Positions 42,948-54,345 of a stretch of DNA of 64,000 nt are shown here, in pieces. A program made the translations under genes and the position numbers. The number at the start of each line of letters is the position of its first letter. Position 1 is the stretch's first letter. A model generated the notes under the pieces. It did no database searches. It saw only the letters and a program-made list of their open reading frames with translations, and was not told where the DNA came from. The stretch is from Candidula unifasciata (Eukaryota; Mollusca; Gastropoda; Stylommatophora; Geomitridae): positions 1 to 64,000 of the forward strand of contig CAJHNH020000838.1 in NCBI GenBank assembly GCA_905116865.2. Reading direction: 5' to 3'.

Positions 42948-43395
42948 AAGCGCTTCTCAAACTTGTCTCGCCGCGGCACCTTGTAGGAAGAAAATATTTT
43001 CGCGGCACACCAACCCTTAAAACGGTTTGAATATTTAGGGAAAGAAAGAAGAAAAAGCAGTAAATTTGTTATTTTAAGTTGTCTTTTTATACGACTAACG
43101 AAACTGTTGGGATGAATTTTTCATTATTTTCTTTATGTGTGTGGGAAGTTAAATCAATTTTAACCTTAAATCACGTGACCCAGAAAGTTTGTTCCTATAC
43201 GTGTTTTTTTTTTTAGGCGTACTTTGAGACTGCACTGATCCCTGCCAATAGCATTTTTTTTCTGAATACACGCAACCAGAACTCTTCTTGGCTTCTTTCG
43301 CGGTATTTCTGTTTAAAACTGCTGTCTTCGCTGATCTCAAGCAGATTTTGAAAAGTTCTTGATTATTGCCGAGGCACTCAGTTTGATAACCGCTG
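42948..43395. mobile_element. hAT-type MITE, 448 bp, with 8-bp target-site duplication
   Basis: CTCTAGTG occurs immediately before (42940-42947) and after (43396-43403) the element. The left end is AAGCGCTTCTCAAACTTG and the right end, inverted, CAGCGGTTATCAAACTGAG, both variants of CAGxGGTTCTCAAAC. The interior includes CGCGGCACACC, has no transposase frame and is AT-rich. Confidence 0.92.
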
Positions 43396-43744
43396 CTCTA
43401 GTGTGATAACAACTATAGAATGGTCATACTTGTCTACTGGTGTATCCGTTCATACTTTTCCGTGACTGGTCTAGGTCACATACCTGCTAGATTACATGTT
43501 TAGCCGGTCATTCAGAGCGACCTTTTTTAGTCCGACTTTGTTTATGGCACCAGTAGTATTACGCATTTGATGGTTACCGTTTGCCAATATCCTCATGTTC
43601 GCATTGGCTTGTTGCAACTGTGTTTCGGTGCCTTCGACTAATTACAGTCGAGGATACGCTAACTAAGCTGCAGCTTGGGGCCTCACAATTTGCAGCGGCC
43701 TCAACGAATTTACATTTAGTCTGAGAATAGTTTAAAAAAAAAAA

Positions 43745-43970
43745 AACTGATTGTCCACATTTTAAAGAGACAACCTAATTACTTTGGTCATGTGATGAAA
43801 AAAAAAGACAACTGGAGTAGATCGTGAAAGTAGGAAAGTTGGAGGGGAGAAGAGGCAGAGGGAGACCGAGAGAAAAGATGCTGGACAGTTTGACATCATG
43901 GCATAAAGGATCGTCTGAGTCAGAGTTGATTGAAAATACACATGGCAACCAACACCAGACGGCATAGACT
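43745..43970 (+). mobile_element. LINE 3' fragment
   Basis: It encodes LIVHILKRQPNYFGHVMKK and then, with frameshifts, a GR-rich block (GGGAGACCGAGAGAAAAGAT) and ATGGCAACCAACACCAGACG. It matches the C-terminal order of the copy at 6090. Confidence 0.7.
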
Positions 43971-44155
43971 TTTAAAAAAAATATGGTTAAAAAGACTATC
44001 CATTTATTTTAAAATAAAATACTTATTATTATTATATAGAAAGTCCGACCAAGTTTGGCTTTTTGGTGTAATATATGAGTGATAATTCGTCCTGGTGATT
44101 GTTCTAATTGAAATTGCTGTCAGAGATTACGAAACTGTCTTTCTTTCCTCCTGGA

Positions 44156-44378
44156 ATGCCAGCCAACAGCAGGGGAGGAAGATTCCAAGAACAGCCACTT
44201 CAGCTCGCTTATGCCAGCCAACAGCAGGGGAGGAAGATTCCAAGAACAGCCACTTCAGCTCGCTTATGCCAGCCAACAGCAGGGGAGGAAGATTCCAAGA
44301 ACAGCCACTTCAGCTCGCTTATGCCAGCCAACATCAGGGGAGGAAGATTCCAAGAACAGCCACTTCAGCTCGCTTCGT
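44156..44378. repeat. 55-bp tandem repeat, four copies
   Basis: The unit contains ATGCCAGCCAACAGCAGGGG, AGGAAGATTCCAAGAACAGC and CACTTCAGCTCGCTT; almost no divergence, so recent. Confidence 0.97.
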
Positions 44379-45189
44379 ATATAATACTTTTCAGTATTCT
44401 CCGATATTTCTGCAGTCCATATTCTATGTTGTCGACTTCTGGCTCTGTATAACCACCGCCTTCTCTAGATAAATAGAGAAGGCCGTGTGTATAACATTGC
44501 TCTTTGTGGTGCCATGTCTGTTGCCAGCCTTGTTACAGGGTCAAACCATTTGATTTGTTAGCTACCGGAAAAGTTCAGAACTGGCTGTGTCTCTTCCTAA
44601 AGTCATTGTTCCCCATCGATCTTTCCTTTGGAAATTGGAGCAGTAAAAACACTGCTTACCCTGATGTCGCCCCCGGATTTTGCAGGCTAAGATTTGTTTT
44701 TATTTCTATTCCCGTAGTCATAAATGCTGTTTCTGATCGAGAGTTAGAACTGCGGCCCCCTTATTAGTAGATCATTCTGCCCCACTCAGCAATCCATAAA
44801 CTTGTTTGACTAATACTTCTAAACTTAACACGCCTGCACACATTCACTAACAGATTATGTGATAGACGAGAATAAAAACTGCGTGGAAGCTGATAAACAA
44901 GAAATAGAGTGCAGACCGCTTAAGGCGATCTCGGATGTGGTGAATTTCTGTTGAGAAGAACAATTTTGTTTGTCCCCGGAAATTTTTCTTGCTTGAATTC
45001 TCATTTGGATTAGAGGGATTTACGATATTAAGAACTATTTGTTGGGTACCTGGTGAGGTAATGGACTCTAGTGGTTCGACGTGCACTGGTGCCGGCTTAC
45101 CAAGCCTGTAAAGACAACCGTGTCCGTTGATCGTTGACCCCGTACAATGAACTGTCGATCAGAAAGTCACGACATCCACGGTAGGTCTC
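44379..45189. other. Spacer, nothing supported
   Basis: A 79-codon minus frame at 44847-45086 is unrecognised. No splice evidence decides whether it is coding. Confidence 0.4.
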
Positions 45190-47052
45190 GGCAAGTGGGA
45201 CAGTGAGGAATAATGTTGTCTCGGCAAGTGGGGCTGTGAGGAATAATGTTGTCTCAACAAGTGGGACTGTGAGGAATAATGTTGTCTCAACAAGTGTGAC
45301 AGTGAGGAATAATGTTGTCTCGGCAAGTGGGGCAGTGAGGAATAATGTTGTCTCAACAAGTGGGACAGTGAGGAATAATGTTGTCTCGGCAAGTGGGACA
45401 GTGAGGAATAATGTTGTCTCAACAAGTGGGACAGTGAGGAATAATGTTGTCTCAACAAGTGGGACAGTGAGGAATAATGTTGTCTCTGCAAGTGGGACAG
45501 TGAAGAATAATGTTGTCTCGGCAAGTGGGACAGTGAGGAATAATGTTGTCTCGGCAAGTGGGACAGTGAGGAATAATGTTGTCTCGGCAAGTGGGACAGT
45601 GAGGAATAATGTTGTCTCAGCAAGTGGGACAGTGAAGAATAATGTTGTCTCAACAAGTGGGACAGTGAAGAATAATGTTGTCTCGGCAAGTGGGACAGTG
45701 AGGAATAATGTTGTCTCAACAAGTGGGACTGTGAAGAATAATGTTGTCTCAACAAGTGGGGCAGTGAAGAATAATGTTGTCTCAACAAGTGGGACAGTGA
45801 AGAATAATGTTGTCTCAACAAGTGGGACAGTGAAGAATAATGTTGTCTCGGCAAGTGGGGCAGTGAGGAATAATGTTGTCTCGGCAAGTGGGACAGTGAA
45901 GAATAATGTTGTCTCGGCAAGTGGGACAGTGAGGAATAATGTTGTCTCAACAAGTGGGACAGTGAGGAATAATGTTGTCTCAACAAGTAAGACAGTGAAG
46001 AATAATGTTGTCTCGGCAAGTGTGACAGTGAGGAATAATGTTGTCTCGGCAAGTGGGGCAGTGAGGAATAATGTTGTCTCAACAAGTGGGACAGTGAGGA
46101 ATAATGTTGTCTCGGCAAGTGGGACAGTGAGGAATAATGTTGTCTCAACAAGTGGGACAGTGAGGAATAATGTTGTCTCAACAAGTGGGACAGTGAGGAA
46201 TAATGTTGTCTCTGCAAGTGGGACAGTGAAGAATAATGTTGTCTCGGCAAGTGGGACAGTGAGGAATAATGTTGTCTCGGCAAGTGGGACAGTGAGGAAT
46301 AATGTTGTCTCGGCAAGTGGGACAGTGAGGAATAATGTTGTCTCAGCAAGTGGGGACAGTGAAGAATAATGTTGTCTCAACAAGTGGGACAGTGAAGAAT
46401 AATGTTGTCTCGGCAAGTGGGACAGTGAGGAATAATGTTGTCTCAACAAGTGGGACTGTGAAGAATAATGTTGTCTCAACAAGTGGGGCAGTGAAGAATA
46501 ATGTTGTCTCAACAAGTGGGACAGTGAAGAATAATGTTGTCTCAACAAGTGGGACAGTGAAGAATAATGTTGTCTCGGCAAGTGGGGCAGTGAGGAATAA
46601 TGTTGTCTCGGCAAGTGGGACAGTGAAGAATAATGTTGTCTCGGCAAGTGGGACAGTGAGGAATAATGTTGTCTCAACAAGTGGGACAGTGAAGAATAAT
46701 GTTGTCTCGGCAAGTGGGACAGTCAGGAATAATGTTGTCTCGGCAAGTGGGACAGTCAGGAATAATGTTGTCTCAACAAGTGGGACAGTGAAGAATAATG
46801 TTGTCTCGGCAAGTGGGACAGTCAGGAATAATGTTGTCTCGGCAAGTGGGGCAGTGAAGAATAATGTTGTCTCAACAAGTGGGACAGTGAGGAATAATGT
46901 TGTCTCAACAAGTGGGACAGTGAAGAATAATGTTGTCTCAACAAGTGGGACAGTGAAGAATAACGTTGTCTCAACAAGTGGGACAGTGAAGAATAATGTT
47001 GTCTCAACAAGTGGGACAGTGAAGAATAATGTTGTCTTAGCAAATGGGACAG
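45190..47052. repeat. 33-bp minisatellite, about 56 copies, with higher-order structure
   Basis: The unit contains GCAAGTGGGACAGTGAGGAA then TAATGTTGTCTCG. The 33-bp period keeps frames open on both strands for hundreds of codons (up to 538). I see no codon-bias or splice evidence for translation. A block of 22 units (726 bp) is duplicated, e.g. the rare TCTCTGCAAG variant recurs 726 bp apart. Confidence 0.98.
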
Positions 47053-48583
47053 TACAGAAAAATGTTGTGCACACCAAATTATTATCTAGCTAGAGTGTGT
47101 GAAGGCTCAGACTTCACAACTCACAATTAGAGTGTATTACCATTGACACATTTTCCCCCCTCATGAAACTTATATTGGGGTCAAATTTCAACTCACTTAC
47201 TTAGACGCTCCTCTACCACCTTGGGGTGAAGAGGTTTGCCAGAGAGATGGCCAGACTTCTCCATCTGCAGTTTTCGTTTTGGCTTTGTTCCATTTCAGTC
47301 CTCTGTCAGATATTGCCTACACAGCGAATCCTGGGTCACGCTAGACGTCTGGTTCCCTGGTTCTTGGCCTCCCTGCCATAACTCCCATTCTGCATACAAG
47401 TCCCACCATCGTAACTGTGACTGATTCACTCGAGTTTGTGAGGCTTGGTTTCAAGATCTTAACATAGTGTCTGATTGCGAACTTTGTCCCTTCTTGTCAC
47501 TTGGACCACTTTTCACAGACACCTCATTTCTGAGGCCTGAAGCTGGCTTCTGTCAGCTGTCGTCATTGCCACGACTTGCACCCGTAGATCAGGACTGGCA
47601 TACACACACACACAGAGCGGTAAACAGTCAAAATTTGAATAAACTGTGCATTTAGCATGAAACAAAATAACAACAAATCGTTTGATGATCTCTACCAAAT
47701 ATATTATCTTTCTAATCAAAACGCTGCATTTAAACTCAATTATGAATCGCTTGGAGATTATAATGCATCATTAGGCATGCAACCATGGAAGCAGTGATGT
47801 ATCAGACCAGTGGTTAAACTAACCCCTTATACGAGATGTGGACAGACCTTTGGGTGACAGTTTGGGCATTTCTTAACTAGGCCATATTTGGAGATGAACT
47901 CACATAAGAGGGGATGTGATGACTATAATGCTGGCCTAGTAGAAGTTCTGAGAAGTACAGTCAGGGTGGCAGCGCGAGCACTTCATCCATCAAGTCTGGA
48001 CCACAATATGGGGCCAGTGATGTTGACCTCTCACAGGTCTGATCTGTCTCTAAATACATGAACCTAGCCTCATATACCAGATGTGTGACAAGCGTCCTTG
48101 TTTTCCAACTTGTACTCACATATATACCATAAGCTTCTCCATGCATGGCAAATACTCCTTACTTTGAAATCTGAGGAAATTTTATTTTATTTAAAAAATT
48201 ATTTTTATTTTTAACAAAATCAGTGCTCCAATAAAACATATTATCTTAAACTAACATATTCTCTCCCTCAAAAGATATTAAATGTTAACTGACACCAAAT
48301 ATACAGAAAAATATATATAAAAAGAACAACTAACACACACACACACACACAAATTATAATTTAAACATTAGAGAACAGCATCATCTTTAACCAATATGCC
48401 CATATGATACCTCATAAAGAAAAATCAATGTCAGTTTGCATCAAAGATAATAATATTTAAAAAACGAACAAACATTAAAAAATGCACCAATGTTATCTTC
48501 CCCACGGAAACACTGTTGGTAAATAATAACAACAAATAAGATAGACAGCAAAGGTGAACAAAGACATTTAACAACATTAGTTA
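47053..48583. other. Spacer, nothing recognised
   Basis: AT-rich right half with (AC)n near 48333-48350. No supported exon. Confidence 0.45.
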
Positions 48584-48751
48584 CAGTAAACCCTAGTTAT
48601 CACAAATTCCCACACACACAAAAAATCTAAAATTTATGTCTAACAAATGTGTGTTAATGTGGCAGTGAACACATCTCTGCTGGGACCAACATTTACCTCA
48701 GGTTAACCAAGTGTTCTTCTTTAGCCAGTTTGCATTAATGAGGTTTTACTG
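48584..48751. mobile_element. pogo/Tigger-like MITE, 168 bp
   Basis: It is bounded by TA dinucleotides, starts CAGTAAACCCTAGTTATCAC and ends, inverted, CAGTAAAACCTCATTAATGC. No frame. Its right half matches 24240-24327. Confidence 0.82.
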
Positions 48752-48929
48752 TATATCACATTCATGACACAGCTTTTGTGTTCGTGAACGTTTGCATTGA
48801 AAAAATCATAAAGAGAATGCACCCAGAACACCAACAACTGAGACCTTTAGAGAGATATAGTTGGCCAAACCACCTGGCAAGGCACATGACGATTCTTATT
48901 GTGTTTTCATGTTCACTTTTGTTTCATTT

Positions 48930-49150
48930 TGCAACACTTGTAACCCATGTCTGGTGGCTTGGAAAACACAGTGATGGAGGGTACAGTTTGTGGAATGCGA
49001 GGCAGGGGTCGACCACCACGAAGATGGATACAAGACATTGAAGATGCATTGGCATTGAAAGTGCATGGGGCCGGAGAGCTGGCTAGGGAAAGGAATACTT
49101 TCAGGCGTGCCGTGAAGAGAGCGACGTTCTGTAAAGGACTTGCCGATTGA
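48930..49150 (+). mobile_element. LINE C-terminal fragment
   Basis: Open frame GLENTVMEGTVCGMRGRGRP, PRRWIQDIEDALALK, then ARERNTFRRAVKRATFCKGL and a stop. This is the classic GRGRPxxRW plus R-x-x-FRRAV C-terminus of a LINE ORF2. Related fragments lie inverted at 49462 and 53690. Confidence 0.88.
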
Positions 49151-49284
49151 TGACGTAACCCCGTCACTTTCCATATTTGTTGGCTGCGGAGAGAGAACAC
49201 AGAATCCACTGCAATTAAAACTGCTAAGGACAACAAACACTGCAAGCTGAGGGACTGCAAAAGAAGCTCAGAAATTGCCCATGG

Positions 49285-49460
49285 TGATGGTAGATGAGAG
49301 AAGCCAAGTGGTGTAAGCGAAAGACCCAAGTTCAATTCTCAGTCAGCCATGGAGTTTTCTTCAAATTTTTTTTATTTGGTCCTCGGGTACCCAAAAAAAA
49401 ACCGTTTTACCTGCACAGTTCATAGCGACTGTACTAGCCATCATCATCATCATTACCATC
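49285..49460 (+). mobile_element. tRNA-like SINE sequence
   Basis: GAAGCCAAGTGGTGTAAGCG and CCCAAGTTCAATTCTCAGTC resemble A and B boxes. A T/A-rich body and a (CATCAT)n tail follow at about 49438-49465. Confidence 0.55.
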
Positions 49461-49461
49461 A

Positions 49462-49790
49462 TCATGTAGCAGGTCTGTTGCAAAATGTCACCTTGGTCTG
49501 CCTGAACGAAACTTGCTCTCCTGCTTCACACACTTTCATGTTTAAGGAGTCACTTATATCCTGTGGCCATCTTTGTGATGGTTGGCCCCTGCCCCATCTT
49601 CTTGTTACCATGCCTTCTGCTACTTTTTTTCCCAATCGGCTGTGGCACTTGATATGCCCAAAATATTTTAGCTTCCAAGACAAGAGACTGTTTATTAGCC
49701 AATCTTCCTTCATGTTTGTGATCTTTTAGAATGTCAGTATTCTTTTCTTCTACAGCACTAGTCATGCGGCCTGAAATCCTCAGGTTCATG
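49462..49790 (-). mobile_element. LINE C-terminal fragment
   Basis: The minus frame reads KEDWLINSLLSWKLKYFGHI, KKVAEGMVTRRWGRGQPSQR, WPQDISDSLNMKVCEAGEQ and ends ATFC-like (VTFCNRPAT). Same family as 48930 and inverted to it. Confidence 0.88.
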
Positions 49791-49954
49791 ACCGCCGTTC
49801 TATGCTGCCTTAAAGGTGCTGATCACAGGTAGTAGAGATGGGCAGTAGATGACCCTCTGACATTCATTCCTTGGCCATGATGATGAGGTAGGGTTCTTAC
49901 CTCAGGACATGCTTGAACTTGAACAACATTAACATCTTGTCACTCTGCCAGCTG

Positions 49955-50020
49955 GTTGTGGTAGCCCAGTGGCATGGTTAGTATCATTGTCAAAGATATG
50001 ATATCAAAATAATGGTACAA
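49955..50020 (+). mobile_element. Possible tRNA-like SINE head
   Basis: GGTAGCCCAGTGGCATGGTT resembles an A box region; the B box is unclear. Confidence 0.3.
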
Positions 50021-51044
50021 CTGCATCAGTGACTGAGAAAAATGGTGAGTGCAGCTCGATGTGACAGTATAAAATGAAACAAGAAAGTATATTAAAATCA
50101 TTTGGAGAAATAATCAGCACAAACACTAAGTCTGAGGCCTGTATAAAGTATGTCTTTACCTCATACGTAGTTCAGACATTGACATACATATGTCACCACT
50201 CAAATATTATTCAAAATACGGACATACATATGTTATCCCCTATGTTATTCAAATGGGGATAGACCACTCCCACTGTGCATTTCAATCTTCTTCAGAATAT
50301 GTCAGCTATACCAATCAATGCTCCCCTTAATATATTTCGTTTTTGCATTTACACAGATGACTCCTGTACTGGTTTATGTAGTGACTGTTAACTCTTGCAT
50401 GGTTTTCACATCACTTTTCAAATATACTTGTGACTTAGACTTCACATTTGAGTCAGAGAGAAATCATTATCTTCTTGTCTGAGGTCAGTGAGTGTTGTCT
50501 CTCGTATAGCATTTACTGTCAACTCTGCCAGAAAAGGTCATCGTACCTTTTGTTACCTTTTACCCTGGCAGGTCCTGGGACAAAGATGAAGGTGATGGTA
50601 CAGAGCATGGCTCTTTTTAATAACTGATACTATTTACTTCAAATGTATCCAGCTTCTCTCTTTTTTATTATATCCGGTCACACAGAATGCATTGTTGTGT
50701 ATGAATTCACGTGTCTGCAGCCACTCTAGGGTCTCTGGATTAGAGCCATGATCTCCATGGTTAAGCTGCAGGTGGTCAACTAAAGGCTCCAATGATTTCC
50801 TTGATGATTTTTCCCTTTGTTCTTGCCATGAACACAAACGCACTTCAATTGTGGTGAATTACAGAACCACCATTTAGGATAACAAGGAATTATGCCAGCT
50901 CTCTTATTTGCCATGTGTACCATAACTGTAGCAGCATTAGCTGTAGCAGGAGCTGTCATAGTAGTAGTAGTAGCAGCAGCAGTTTTAGCAGACTTTATAC
51001 CAGTGCCTGGAACAGAAGTAGTAGCTCTCTCCTGACCAAGCTAA
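50021..51044. other. Spacer, nothing supported
   Basis: Includes a (TAG/CAG)n-like stretch at about 50955-50985. No gene evidence. Confidence 0.45.
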
Positions 51045-51640
51045 ATAAAGGTTTACAAAGCTGTAATTCTTCCAGTACTGCTCTACGCTTGCGAAACGTG
51101 GACTGCGTATCAGCGCCATGCTAAAATGTTGAATCACTTTCATTTAACCTGTCTCAGAAAGCAAGATAAGATGCCAAATACTGTGGTTCTTGATAGGGCA
51201 AACCTGCCTAGCATCAACACGATACTGAAGAATTGTCAGCTGCGTTGGGCTGGTCACCTAACCCGCATCGTCTCCCAAAGAGAGTATTTTATGGCGAGCT
51301 CCAGCAAGAGGTCCCAGGGAGGACAGAAAAAGCGCTATAAGAACACTCTCAAGACTGCTTCTCAATTCTTCTGGCATCAACACAGCGACGTGGGAGGCTG
51401 CTGCACAAGACCAAGACTGTTCTGGATGTCATACATTCCTCAGGTCTGCCAGGCAGCGGAGGTTGCACAAGCAGAGAAACGGAGGCAGACTAGAAAGAAT
51501 CGTACTGCTAATCCCACACTTACTGCGGACTTTCATCTGTTGTCCGCACTGCTCAAGAACTTTCCAGGCTCATATTGGACTAATCAGCCATCTTCGTACT
51601 CATAATCATTGATCATTATTATTTTGGATGAAAAGTGGTC
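51045..51640 (+). mobile_element. LINE fragment with reverse-transcriptase C-terminus
   Basis: It begins VYKAVILPVLLYACETWTAY, then QRHAKMLNHFHLTCLRKQDK, ILKNCQLRWAGHLTRI, KRSQGGQKKRYKNTLKTA. Further on come degraded ASFE-like and zinc-finger-like parts. The order matches a LINE C-terminus of a different family from the 48.9 kb copies. Small deletions around LRKQDK and VSQREYF and a degenerate end show decay. Confidence 0.9.
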
Positions 51641-52283
51641 TTCATCCCTTGTGATGGACAAACAATACAGCAGCAGCAGCAGCATGGCTAGTAGTCACGT
51701 GTTTACATTTAGCATCCCTGCTAGTTGTGATCTCTAGTTATCATATATATCTTGCTCACACACTGCAGCTCGCATATGAGAAGCATGGATTTTTCTCACT
51801 GATCTGGACTCCCAGCTCCACCTATCCTAAAACACAGACACCAAAATATGTTTTGGGAAGTAAATACAGGTGACAAAATACTCAGGGGACCCACCAGGTA
51901 TCAAGTGCTTGGAACAAATAGGTTAATGCTTTATGCCAAACTAGTCTGGAGATGTGTTACACATTTCTTGACTTCACTACTAAAGGTGCACCGAAATAAA
52001 ACAAGAATAGAAGCATAATCCCATGTATTTACAAGAGAGTGCACTTATTTACAGCTAAACATTCACTACTTTTAGCAACGAAAGGCAATACTGGCCACTT
52101 TTATTTGACCTATTCATAATGTTCCTTAAAGATGTTCGCCTATAGATAGCTCACATGCAATCAGTTCTCAGCATCTTCACCATGTGCAGAAAACACGGCT
52201 TAGTTCTGTCATCTCAAATGAGGCCACATGGTGCAGCAGCAAACTGACTATAGGGCAGCAGCCGATTCACTGGCAGATAACCC
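51641..52283. other. Spacer, nothing recognised
   Basis: Contains a short (CAG)n at about 51669-51684. No supported gene. Confidence 0.45.
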
Positions 52284-52408
52284 AGACTCAAACAGCTGCT
52301 GTGTCTACACAAACCTAGACTCAAACAGCTGCTGTGTCTACACAAACCCAGACTCAAACAGCTGCTGTGTCTACACAAACCCAGACTCAGCTGCTGTGTC
52401 TACACATT
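52284..52408. repeat. 33-bp tandem repeat, about four copies
   Basis: The unit contains GACTCAAACAGCTGCTGTGT then CTACACAAACCCA; the last copy is shortened. Confidence 0.95.
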
Positions 52409-52607
52409 GATGGTGTCTGCACCACATATAAGCGACACGCACACAGCAATGAAATGAAACATAATTTATGACAAAACAAGTGATACATTATCAGGCTGTG
52501 TTGAACAAGTGAAGATGTTCACGCAGACAACAATGAGAGACTGGAAACTGTGCTAAATATGCTTCTTCTTTTTCTTCTCTTCCACCTTTTACCTCATTGA
52601 AGTGTTG

Positions 52608-52630
52608 GGGGGGGGGGGGGGGGGGGGGGA
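52608..52630. repeat. Poly-G tract
   Basis: About 22 G bases. Confidence 0.95.
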
Positions 52631-52924
52631 TGGGTTAACGTTCTTTGATGAGCTCTAAATGATATGCTAAATATGCATATATATAAATGTTCAATCTTGT
52701 TCATTACACTTCCATCCTGGAGTTTTCAGGCACTACACTATCTTATTTTGTGGTTTTGTAATAACTTGATTTCAAATAAAACCTTACAGTTTTCAGACGA
52801 TAATGAAATATCACACAGTCATGTGTTAATGCTTTCACATTTTATTCATATCCACTCACTCTAACTGCACGTCAGTTTGTATCTGATTTTTAAAAAAAAA
52901 ACAGTCACAGTCAAATAAGAGGTA

Positions 52925-53110
52925 TTGGAAAGACTGCAAATGAAAGGAGAATTACTAGGGAAAAAAACTAAATTTTTGGGTCATATTGAAAGACAACACA
53001 TTTTTTTCAGCGTACTGTAGGAAAGGTGGAGAGCAAGACAGCACGAGTTAGAAACAAGTGTAAGGACAAGATAAAGACACGGACGGACAAACAACAGTGT
53101 CAGAGAGTGT
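52925..53110 (+). mobile_element. Possible LINE 3' remnant
   Basis: AATTTTTGGGTCATATTGAA could encode a degraded FxGHIE motif of LINE C-termini, followed by a purine-rich R/K region. Weak. Confidence 0.35.
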
Positions 53111-53271
53111 TAAACCTTTAAAAAATATGAGTCTCATGTGGCCAATGCATGAGAGGATGAGAGGCTTGTAAAGTGACCTTTACTTGACATAAGCTGTGTT
53201 CAGGATCAGGACCAATGATCTGGCTTTCATTATAATCAATCAACAAAGAAATGACAATGTATGTACATGAA

Positions 53272-53277
53272 TTTATT
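53272..53277 (-). terminator. Poly(A) signal AATAAA for the 53.3 kb exon
   Basis: Minus-strand AATAAA about 47 nt past the stop at 53324, with GT/T-rich sequence (TCATTTCTTTGTTG) about 25-40 nt further on. This arrangement fits a true cleavage site. Confidence 0.5.
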
Positions 53278-53323
53278 AAACAGATTGCACTTGATACATG
53301 AAATAACAATAAATTCCACCCAT

Positions 53324-53610
53324 TTACAAATGCCAGTTAGTCATAGTGAGTTTTATGGTGTTAGGTCTGTATTTTCCGTGACCCAATAATACACAGTGAC
53401 TAATTACACACTTATCCCACATATCGGCCGCCCCAAACCCAACTAATATAATCTGTCGTTCATCGATAGCCTTGACCTTCTCACAGACACAGCTGGCAGC
53501 CATCTGTTGAGCCTGGGTCCTCTTCACAGCTGCCCTAGTTTTCAGATATGTCACCTTTTCTCTAGTAGGATGGACCCAGGGATCATTATGTGGGTTTAGC
53601 TTAACCAACT
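53324..53610 (-). CDS. Possible terminal exon of an unrecognised protein
   Basis: The minus frame codes about 94 residues: PHNDPWVHPTREKVTYLKTR, then QAQQMAASCVCEKVKAIDER, QIILVGFGAADMWDKCVISH and a basic end before the stop. Composition looks like real globular protein and is unlike the repeats. In phase, the codon before the frame is TAG, which can also be an acceptor AG (GGTGGTGGTAG|TTGG), although its pyrimidine tract is poor; a better tract precedes TTTGTCAG about 15 bases upstream. An AATAAA follows closely. The hydrophobic strand plus GFGAADM recalls RNase H-like transposon nucleases (TnpB/Fanzor type), but this is an impression only. It could be a host terminal exon or a transposon relic. 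Confidence 0.4.
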
Positions 53611-53689
53611 ACCACCACCCTATCTGACAAACAATCAATCAGTCAACGAGTCCTTACAGAACACCACTCTCTTCATGGCACATCTGAAT

Positions 53690-53970
53690 GTCTCTCTCTC
53701 TCTCTAGCCAATTGTTCAGCCCTGGATGCTTTCCTAGCCAGTACATCTTCAATGTCTTGTTCCACGCTTGTGAAGGTCACCCTCTGCCTCATTTTCTGCA
53801 AATTGACTCTCCATCACTGTTTTCTCCGGACCACCATGGCGTTTGACAAGCCCAAAATATATCAGCTTTCGGGGGAGAATGCTGTTTATGAGCCAATTCT
53901 CCTTGATGGTCAGGTCATGCAGGATGTCGACATTTTTCTTCTTCGTCTACAGTATTCTAAAAATCAAGTC
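53690..53970 (-). mobile_element. LINE C-terminal fragment
   Basis: The minus strand encodes IKENWLINSILPRKLIYFGL, then GPEKTVMES and AEQLAREREI-like residues with frameshifts. Same family as 48930 and 49462. Confidence 0.8.
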
Positions 53971-54254
53971 TGTAGCATTTCAGGTCCAAATTTGACAAAC
54001 ATCACTGTTCAGTCCAGTACAAATTATTATCCCTGCACATCAAAACATGGTGTGACTTCCAGCGCTTTATTCCATTGATGTGCAACAACTGTGTCAGATC
54101 AACTTTCACTGAGAACCCTCTTCGCAAACTTTGTGTGCTGCTCTGTTCTGGCTACATTAATCTTTGGTCTAAACTTGTGCATGCTATTTGACATTGATTG
54201 ATCCATTCAGTTCTTAGTCTTATTTTCAATTCAAATTTCACAATATCCATTTCC

Positions 54255-54345
54255 TGATACTATCAGAGCGGAAACTGTGTGCTGGCTGCCAAAGATGGGG
54301 ACACAGCACTTATGGGAATGTCTTGTGTGCTATTAGTGTTCATTT
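54255..54345 (+). mobile_element. LINE 3' tail, plus orientation
   Basis: TGTGTGCTGGCTGCCAAAGA, GGGGACACAGCACTTATGGG and AATGTCTTGTGTGCTATTAG match in sense the tail at 4640 (read on its minus strand). Confidence 0.55.

Noticed and set aside
45097..47093. Long repeat proteins on both strands
   Set aside because: Open frames follow from the 33-bp period; no start, splice or codon evidence supports them as genes.
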